A stretch of DNA of 10,506 nucleotides from Lacustribacter sp964460315 (lineage in GTDB: Bacteria > Pseudomonadota > Gammaproteobacteria > Burkholderiales > Burkholderiaceae_A): positions 1-10,506 of the forward strand of contig CAYWPQ010000037.1 of assembly GCA_964460315.1 (NCBI GenBank). The letters run 5' to 3'. The translations under genes were made by a program, and so were the position numbers. This document shows positions 6,209 through 10,506 of this stretch, piece by piece; position 1 is the first letter of the stretch, and each line of letters opens with the position of its first letter. The notes beneath the pieces are model-generated. The model was not told where the DNA came from and made no database searches. It saw only the letters and a program-made list of their open reading frames with translations.

Positions 6209-7825
6209 GTGGCTGAAGATACACAGAGGGACCAAGAGGTCGCTCGCCGAAGAAGTTTTGCAATTATTTCGCACCCAGACGCGGGCAAGACAACACTGAC
6301 TGAGAAGTTGTTGCTCTACGCGGGTGCGATTCAGATCGCTGGCAGCGTGAAGGCTCGTAAGGCGAGTCGTCATGCCACCTCCGACTGGATGGAAATTGAA
6401 AAACAGCGTGGTATTTCTGTGGCCAGTTCGGTCATGCAGATGGAATACAAGGGCTGCATCATCAATCTGCTTGACACTCCAGGCCACCAAGATTTCTCTG
6501 AAGACACCTATCGGGTGCTCACGGCGGTGGACTCCGCCCTGATGGTGATTGATGCCGCCAACGGCATTGAACCCCAGACCCGCCGGCTGATCGAGGTTTG
6601 CCGGGCGCGCAATACGCCGCTCATCACCTTTGTGAATAAACTCGACCGAGAGGTTAAAAAACCGCTGGATCTCATGGACGAGATCGAGGCGGCGCTTGAC
6701 CGCCCGGTGGTCCCCTTCACCTGGCCCGTGGGGATGGGCAAGTCGTTTGCCGGTGTGATTGATATTGCGCAGTCAAAGATGCGGCTTTTCCGCCCAGGTG
6801 CAGACCGCGTGGGAGCGTCGGCGGACGAGATGGTGGCCCTTGATCATCCTGACTTGGTGAGCCGGCTTGGTGGTGACCTTGACCAGGCGCTCTCGGAAGT
6901 GGATCTTGTCACCGGCGCTATGCCAGCTTTTGACCGGGAAGAGTTTCTTGCTGGACGTCAGTCCCCCGTGTTTTTCGGGTCAGCCATCAATAATTTTGGT
7001 GTGCAGGAAGTGCTGGATGCTCTGGCTGAACTCTCACCCGCGCCGGGCCCTCGTCAGGCCGTCGAACGCACGGTGGACCCAAGCGAAGACAAGTTCACCG
7101 CGGTCGTCTTTAAGGTTCAGGCCAATATGGATCCTGCGCATCGTGACCGCGTGGCTTTTCTGAGAATTTGTTCAGGTCGTTTTGATCGGGGTATGCGGCT
7201 GAAAATCAGCCGAAACGGCAAGGAAATTCGCACGAACAACGCGTTGTCATTTCTCTCACAACGGCGCGATATCTTGGACGAAGCTTTTGCGGGCGACATC
7301 ATTGGCCTACCCAACCACGGCGTGCTTCGCCTGGGTGACACGCTCTCAGAGGGCGAGAGGCTTCAGTTTAAAGGGCTTCCTTTCTTTGCCCCCGAAATGT
7401 TTCGTATGGTTGAGACTGCCGACCCGATGCGTAACAAGCAGCTGCGTGAGGGCCTTATGCAGCTTGGAGAGGAGGGCGCCATTCAGGTGTTTCGGCCCCA
7501 TGCGGGCGGAGCCATGCTCTTGGGCGCCGTGGGGCAGCTTCAGTTCGAAGTGGTGGCGCATCGCCTGAAAACGGAATACAACGCCGAGGTGCGTCTTCTG
7601 GGGTCTCGGTTCAATGTGGCCCGCTGGGTCACGTCAGAGGACCCCAAAAAACTTGCACAGTTTCTGGACGAAAATTCCCATCGCACTGCGGAGGATGTGA
7701 TTGGCGCACCGGTATTGCTGACTGCGCATCGCTCTGAACTGGATGTCGTTCAGGAGCGTTGGCCTCAGATCCAATTCCATGCGCTGCGAGAGCATGGCGG
7801 GATGATCTTTCAGTCCAGCATTTAG
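6209..7825 (+). CDS. prfC: Peptide chain release factor 3 (RF3)
   Basis: Translation GTPase that recycles RF1 and RF2 from the ribosome after stop-codon hydrolysis. The 538 residues match the family (about 530). Counting from GTG 6209, the G domain shows the P-loop SHPDAGKTT (21-29), the G2 region with EKQRGISVASS (64-74), DTPGH (89-93) and NKLD (143-146); RF3-specific features include FTWPVGMGKSFAGV and, near the end, VGQLQFEVVAHRLKTEY. No ATG is available: an in-frame TGA at 6194-6196 limits the start to TTG 6203 or GTG 6209. GTG is preferred because GGGG at 6199-6202 lies 6 nt before it. Transcription starts in or next to the N gap. It is convergent with the GST gene. Confidence 0.95.
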   Translation: MAEDTQRDQEVARRRSFAIISHPDAGKTTLTEKLLLYAGAIQIAGSVKARKASRHATSDWMEIEKQRGISVASSVMQMEYKGCIINLLDTPGHQDFSEDTYRVLTAVDSALMVIDAANGIEPQTRRLIEVCRARNTPLITFVNKLDREVKKPLDLMDEIEAALDRPVVPFTWPVGMGKSFAGVIDIAQSKMRLFRPGADRVGASADEMVALDHPDLVSRLGGDLDQALSEVDLVTGAMPAFDREEFLAGRQSPVFFGSAINNFGVQEVLDALAELSPAPGPRQAVERTVDPSEDKFTAVVFKVQANMDPAHRDRVAFLRICSGRFDRGMRLKISRNGKEIRTNNALSFLSQRRDILDEAFAGDIIGLPNHGVLRLGDTLSEGERLQFKGLPFFAPEMFRMVETADPMRNKQLREGLMQLGEEGAIQVFRPHAGGAMLLGAVGQLQFEVVAHRLKTEYNAEVRLLGSRFNVARWVTSEDPKKLAQFLDENSHRTAEDVIGAPVLLTAHRSELDVVQERWPQIQFHALREHGGMIFQSSI

Positions 7826-7833
7826 CCAGTAAC

Positions 7834-7850
7834 GCAGGAATCGAACCCAC
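7834..7850 (-). other. tRNA T-arm-like fragment
   Basis: On the minus strand this 17-nt piece reads as a tRNA T-arm: a 5-bp stem (three G-C and two G-U pairs) closing a TTCGATT loop, with the box-B core GGTTCGATTCC complete. No D-arm or anticodon arm is found beside it, since upstream sequence is the intact gst coding end, and no CCA follows. It may be a tRNA relic, a leftover attachment site, or chance. Confidence 0.3.
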
Positions 7851-7856
7851 TCCTTC

Positions 7857-8504
7857 TCAGGTCAGCGGAGCACTCATCCACTTCTTGTATTCGGGTTCTG
7901 CACTGACTCGATCGAACCATTGCGACACAGATTCAAGAGACGGGTCGTCGCGCGCAACAAGACCAAGCCCGTAGCATCGGTAGATCACCGGCACCAAAAC
8001 AATATCGGCCAGACTGAGTCGTTCATTGGCCAGATAGCTCTTACCGGTGAGGCCTTGCGAGAGCACCTTGAGTGACGCAACGGTCTTTGCGGTTTCTTCG
8101 GCAATTTTGTTGGCGTCCCGTTTGTCTTCGGGCGTACGAACCAGCTGCCAAAAAACAAGCGAAAGTGATCCGATAATGCCGCAGGCCGCCCAGTCGACCC
8201 ACTGATCCACGGCAGCGCGTTGACGCGCATCCGAAGGGTAGATTGCATCGCCGCTGTATTGATTACAAAGGTAGCGGCAGATCGCATGGGATTCCCAGAC
8301 CACAGTGGGCCCGTCCTTTAGCAAAGGAACTTTTCCATTGGGATTGAGCGAGAGGTATTCCGGTGTGTTATTCACCCCGAACTGCATTCCGGCGTCAATG
8401 CGTTCATAGGGAAGATTAAGCCGATCAAGAACCCACAGAACCTTCTGCACGTTCATTGAGTTCAGGCGACCCCAGAGGGTAATGGATGATTGGGTGGATG
8501 ACAT
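7857..8504 (-). CDS. Glutathione S-transferase family protein
   Basis: Cytosolic GST-fold protein of 215 residues that probably conjugates or reduces substrates with glutathione; the substrate is unknown. The thioredoxin-like N-terminal domain (about 1-85) contains ITLWGRLNSMNVQKV, with Ser16 at the theta/beta-like catalytic position; NPNGKVPLL (54-62), carrying the cis-Pro of the glutathione site; and WESHAICRYL, with the Glu-Ser pair (71-72) that binds the glutamyl part. An all-helical C-terminal domain follows, including SLADIVLVPVIYR. The start was set at ATG 8504-8502 because AGGA lies 9 nt upstream (minus-strand complement of 8514-8517); the in-frame ATG at 8534 would add ten residues with no better signal. 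It is divergent from the exported rhodanese, sharing a 99-nt control region, and convergent with prfC. Confidence 0.92.
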   Translation of the reverse strand: MSSTQSSITLWGRLNSMNVQKVLWVLDRLNLPYERIDAGMQFGVNNTPEYLSLNPNGKVPLLKDGPTVVWESHAICRYLCNQYSGDAIYPSDARQRAAVDQWVDWAACGIIGSLSLVFWQLVRTPEDKRDANKIAEETAKTVASLKVLSQGLTGKSYLANERLSLADIVLVPVIYRCYGLGLVARDDPSLESVSQWFDRVSAEPEYKKWMSAPLT

Positions 8505-8530
8505 CAGAGAGTTTCCTATTAAAAAGCTAT

Positions 8531-8543
8531 GCACATTTTGTGC
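8531..8543. promoter_or_regulatory. Inverted repeat, candidate operator between gst and the rhodanese gene
   Basis: GCACA-TTT-TGTGC is a perfect 5-bp dyad with a 3-bp centre. It ends 1 bp before the -35-like TTGACG of the rhodanese promoter and lies 26 bp upstream of the gst start, so a bound protein could affect both genes. No regulator gene is visible next to it. The regulator is unknown. Confidence 0.4.
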
Positions 8544-8544
8544 G

Positions 8545-8572
8545 TTGACGAGCCGGGTTATTACGCTAGGCT
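8545..8572 (+). promoter_or_regulatory. Putative sigma70 promoter of the rhodanese gene
   Basis: TTGACG (8545-8550) and TAGGCT (8567-8572) are separated by 16 bp, and the start codon is 31 bp further on. The -35 matches consensus at five of six bases; the -10 is weaker. Confidence 0.45.
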
Positions 8573-8603
8573 AACACTCTCTTGTAACAACTAAGGGTTC
8601 TTC

Positions 8604-9641
8604 ATGATGACCTTCACTTCACTCGATTTGTTTCTTTCTCAAGGGGCGTGGCGACGCTGGCGTGTCATCCCCATGGTTCTTCTTGCCTTGATGGTTGGCG
8701 CCCTTGGCGTCACTGCGGCGCATGCAGCGAAGCCCGTGATCAGCGCCCAAGAACTGAAAGGGCTGGTCGATCAACGGGCCGTTAGAGTCTTGGATATTCG
8801 GGAACTCAAAGGTGACGCCAAGTCCCCGAGTTATGCCGATGGCCATATTCCCGAGTCCATCGCAACGCCTTATTCGGCTTTTCGCGGCCCCAAGCAGAAC
8901 CCTGGCCAGCCGGTTACTGAAGACAAGTTGTCTCAGCTTGTTAGCGGCTGGGGTCTCACGCCTAAAACGCGTATCGTGATTGTGAATCGCGGAACGGACG
9001 GTACCGATTTCGGCGCCGCTGCCCGGGTCTACTGGACACTGAAGGTGGCGGGGTTCAACAATCTTTCGATTCTTGATGGCGGTCTTGCGGCTTGGTCGGC
9101 CGCGGGCTATTCCCTCACCAAAGACATTCCCGTCGTGGGTAAGACGTCAGTCAAGCTGACCTACGATCGTCGTCAGATTGTTTCTCAGGAAGAGGTCGCT
9201 GGGCTATTACCCAAGGGTGACTCGGCCGGTTCATCGGGTCAGACCCGGCTGCTTGATGCTCGGCCGGAGGCCTTCTTTAAAGGCGATGTTCGTCACGCGG
9301 CTGCAGGCAGGTATGGCACGTTGCCTGGCGCAAGCCACTTTGACCAAGAGGAGTGGTTTCAGAAGGGCAGCGGTCGTTTGAAGTCGGTGGCAGAGATCCA
9401 GGGTATTGCAAAGGCCGCGAATCTTTTGACAACCGATGAAACCATTTCGTTTTGCAACACGGGGCACTGGGCCGCCACAAACTGGTTCATCTTGTCAGAG
9501 GTTTTGGGGCAGACGAACCAGCGGATGTATCCGGAGTCGATGGTGGCCTGGTCAAAATCCAACCTGCCCGTGGCCAATGAGCCCAGCCGCGCCGTCATTA
9601 TCTGGCGTGACCTGAAAGGAACGGTTTCAAATCTCTTCTAA
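8604..9641 (+). CDS. Exported tandem-rhodanese-domain sulfurtransferase
   Basis: Probable periplasmic thiosulfate- or mercaptopyruvate-type sulfurtransferase of 345 residues. A Sec-type signal peptide is clear: basic WRRWR near residues 16-20, a hydrophobic core (21-38) and AHA before the likely cut after residue 41. Two rhodanese domains follow. The first (about 47-170) has the fold marks VLDIRELKG, DGHIPESI and LDGGLAAW but has Asn128 (VIVNRGTDG) where a catalytic Cys would be, so it is structural. The second (about 190-325) has LLDARPEAFF and the active-site Cys284 in FCNTGHWAATNW, then YPESMVAWS. This inactive-then-active order is usual for two-domain rhodaneses. AAGGG at 8593-8597 supports ATG 8604, though ATG 8607 is equally possible. 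It is divergent from gst with a candidate operator between them. Confidence 0.92.
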   Translation: MMTFTSLDLFLSQGAWRRWRVIPMVLLALMVGALGVTAAHAAKPVISAQELKGLVDQRAVRVLDIRELKGDAKSPSYADGHIPESIATPYSAFRGPKQNPGQPVTEDKLSQLVSGWGLTPKTRIVIVNRGTDGTDFGAAARVYWTLKVAGFNNLSILDGGLAAWSAAGYSLTKDIPVVGKTSVKLTYDRRQIVSQEEVAGLLPKGDSAGSSGQTRLLDARPEAFFKGDVRHAAAGRYGTLPGASHFDQEEWFQKGSGRLKSVAEIQGIAKAANLLTTDETISFCNTGHWAATNWFILSEVLGQTNQRMYPESMVAWSKSNLPVANEPSRAVIIWRDLKGTVSNLF

Positions 9642-9661
9642 GGGTTTTATGGGGCGGACTT

Positions 9662-9691
9662 TTGAAAACACTCTAGACTGGGAAGTCTAAT
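9662..9691 (+). promoter_or_regulatory. Putative sigma70 promoter of the DCC-DUF1289 pair
   Basis: TTGAAA (9662-9667) and TCTAAT (9686-9691) each match consensus at five of six positions with an 18-bp spacer; the DCC start codon is 19 bp after the -10, so a short leader is expected. An inverted repeat fills part of the spacer and reaches into the -10. Confidence 0.5.
9674..9689. repeat. Inverted repeat inside the promoter spacer
   Basis: TAGACT (9674-9679) and AGTCTA (9684-9689) form a perfect 6-bp dyad around GGGA. It lies between the -35 and -10 elements and overlaps the -10, suggesting an operator. It is followed by a T run at 9693-9697 and could also be a weak terminator for the rhodanese gene, but the stem is short and AT-rich. 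Confidence 0.4.
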
Positions 9692-9710
9692 GTTTTTCTA
9701 AGCGAGCCTC

Positions 9711-10079
9711 ATGTCCCAAGCTTTTTTTCTTACGGTCTTCTTTGATGGAAGCTGTCCTCTGTGTGCGAAGGAGATTCAGGTCTATCAGAGGCGGGTGAAG
9801 CCTGGCTTGGTGGCTTGGCTTGATGTCAGCGAGCCGGGCTTTGTCGCCCCGGAGGGCAAGACCGTGAATGAATTGATGGCGCGTTTCCATGTACGCGACA
9901 TTCAAGGCCAGTGGCTGATCGGCGCGCCCGGGTTTATCGCCTTGTGGCGCATCACACCAGGATTTCGTATTCTTGGATTTTTAACCTCTGTTCCCCCAGC
10001 GCCGCAGGTTCTCAATCTCGCCTACCGTGCCTTCTTAACCATTCGCCCCCGGTTACAACAACTGATTCGACGCCCATGA
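9711..10079 (+). CDS. DCC-family thiol-disulfide protein (DUF393)
   Basis: Small 122-residue protein of the DCC family, named for its DxxCxxC motif and generally predicted to be a thioredoxin-fold thiol-disulfide oxidoreductase; its true substrate is not known. The motif is clear at the N-terminus in FFDGSCPLCAKE (D12, C15, C18). Downstream, LDVSEPGF and WLIGAPGFIALWRITPGF match the family's later conserved blocks, and the tail (NLAYRAFLTIRPRLQQLIRRP) is basic. There is no signal peptide, so a cytoplasmic place is expected. No strong Shine-Dalgarno precedes the ATG; only GAG at 9704-9706 is near. Its TGA overlaps the ATG of the next gene (ATGA), so the two are translationally coupled. Confidence 0.9.
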   Translation: MSQAFFLTVFFDGSCPLCAKEIQVYQRRVKPGLVAWLDVSEPGFVAPEGKTVNELMARFHVRDIQGQWLIGAPGFIALWRITPGFRILGFLTSVPPAPQVLNLAYRAFLTIRPRLQQLIRRP

Positions 10080-10291
10080 GCCAACGACCCGATACACCGT
10101 GCATTGCTATCTGTTCAACCACGAATGGTGACGACATTTGCAAGGGTTGTGGCAGAACTTTTGAAGAGGTGAATCACTGGGTGATTATGACGGACGAAGA
10201 GAAAGCCAAGGTCTGGGATCGAATTGAAGCGGACCGCACAGCGCTTCGGTTCACCACTTACCGGGAGCGCGCGCCGGATGTTCGGGATTGA
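10076..10291 (+). CDS. DUF1289 family cysteine-cluster protein
   Basis: Small 71-residue cytoplasmic protein matching DUF1289, often annotated as a predicted Fe-S protein; biochemical function is not established. Four cysteines form the family pattern: C9 and C13 in TPCIAICS, C22 and C25 in DICKGCGRT, followed by FEEVNHWVIMTDEEKAKVWDRI, with the conserved Trp and the Glu-Lys pair. The spacing suits binding of a metal or Fe-S cluster. The start at ATG 10076 lies in the ATGA overlap with the DCC gene; a longer in-frame start upstream (9911) would read through the DCC gene and is unlikely. Stop is TGA 10289-10291. The permease gene begins 39 nt later. Confidence 0.88.
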   Translation: MSQRPDTPCIAICSTTNGDDICKGCGRTFEEVNHWVIMTDEEKAKVWDRIEADRTALRFTTYRERAPDVRD

Positions 10292-10330
10292 ACTCCGATG
10301 GCTGAATGATCGACGCTGGAGTGGGTTGAC

Positions 10331-10506
10331 GTGATGAGTCTGGCTGGAATCGCTCTTGCACTGATTTTGCTGATGTTCTTGGCTTATCGCGGCATCAGTG
10401 TCTTGCTTCTGGCGCCAGCTATGGCTGCACTCGCTGTTTTGTTGACGCCGGAAGCTCCTCTTCTTGCAAGCTACACCCAGGTTTTCATGAAGGCGATGGG
10501 GGGCTT
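10331..10506 (+). CDS. GntP-like permease (N-terminal part; runs off the window)
   Basis: Start of an integral membrane protein. The visible 58 residues contain a hydrophobic helix (SLAGIALALILLMFLAYRG), then ISVLLLAPAMAALAVLLT, then a loop PEAPLLASYTQVFMKAMGG. The AYRGISVL...AP pattern followed by YTQ.FM.A.GG resembles the N-terminus of GntP-type gluconate/carboxylate permeases; this is recognition of a short stretch, so substrate and family are tentative. An in-frame TGA at 10307-10309 limits the start. GTG 10331 is preferred because GGAG (10318-10321) lies 9 nt before it; ATG 10334 is the alternative at 12 nt. Confidence 0.65.
   Translation, partial: MMSLAGIALALILLMFLAYRGISVLLLAPAMAALAVLLTPEAPLLASYTQVFMKAMGG

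Noticed and set aside
7891..7918. Second tRNA-like GATCGAACC sequence that might extend the T-arm relic into a full tRNA
   Set aside because: It lies inside the intact gst coding frame (protein segment FDRVSAEPEY) and no cloverleaf can be drawn around it.
9674..9697. Rho-independent terminator after the rhodanese gene
   Set aside because: The stem is only 6 bp and AT-rich, the T run starts three bases after it, and the same place fits a better sigma70 promoter, so I list it as a dyad rather than a terminator.
1..10506. CRISPR array, insertion sequence, phage genes or toxin-antitoxin pair
   Set aside because: No regularly spaced repeats, transposase, integrase, terminal repeats or toxin-like small gene pair is visible; all substantial frames are explained by chromosomal families.

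Overview
The window looks like chromosomal housekeeping and stress-response DNA from a Gram-negative proteobacterium. Protein character suggests a betaproteobacterium, probably Burkholderiales-like; this rests on recognising protein families, not on a search. Genes are tightly packed. Two runs of exactly 100 N (2601-2700 and 6054-6153) indicate a draft scaffold, and at least the first is a placeholder shorter than the DNA it replaces.

Layout. 1-1797: two divergent EamA/DMT-type membrane transporters whose start codons overlap in one CATG. 1794-4786: an oxidative-stress cluster, with oxyR on the minus strand facing away from ahpC-ahpF on the plus strand; the shared control region, the OxyR DNA-binding domain and the AhpC N-terminus are lost in the first gap. 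4787-6053: on the minus strand, crcB (fluoride channel) followed 3 nt later by an RluF-like rRNA pseudouridine synthase. 6154-7825: prfC, peptide chain release factor 3. 7857-8504: a glutathione S-transferase on the minus strand, divergent from an exported two-domain rhodanese (8604-9641); their 99-nt intergenic region holds a perfect inverted repeat beside a sigma70-like promoter. 9711-10291: a DCC-family thiol protein and a DUF1289 cysteine protein, coupled by an ATGA overlap. 10331-end: the start of a GntP-like permease.

How the genes fit together. OxyR senses peroxide through two cysteines, both visible, and in well-studied bacteria activates ahpCF; AhpC reduces peroxides and AhpF reloads it from NADH. 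The GST, the periplasmic rhodanese, the DCC protein and the DUF1289 protein also depend on thiols, sulfane sulfur or cysteine clusters, giving much of the window a loose thiol/redox theme. A functional link among them is inference. I found no phage, insertion sequence, CRISPR array or clearly new multi-gene system. The more unusual signals are small: the shared CATG start, a possible G-quadruplex after ahpF, two dyad symmetries at promoters, and a tRNA T-arm-like fragment after prfC.
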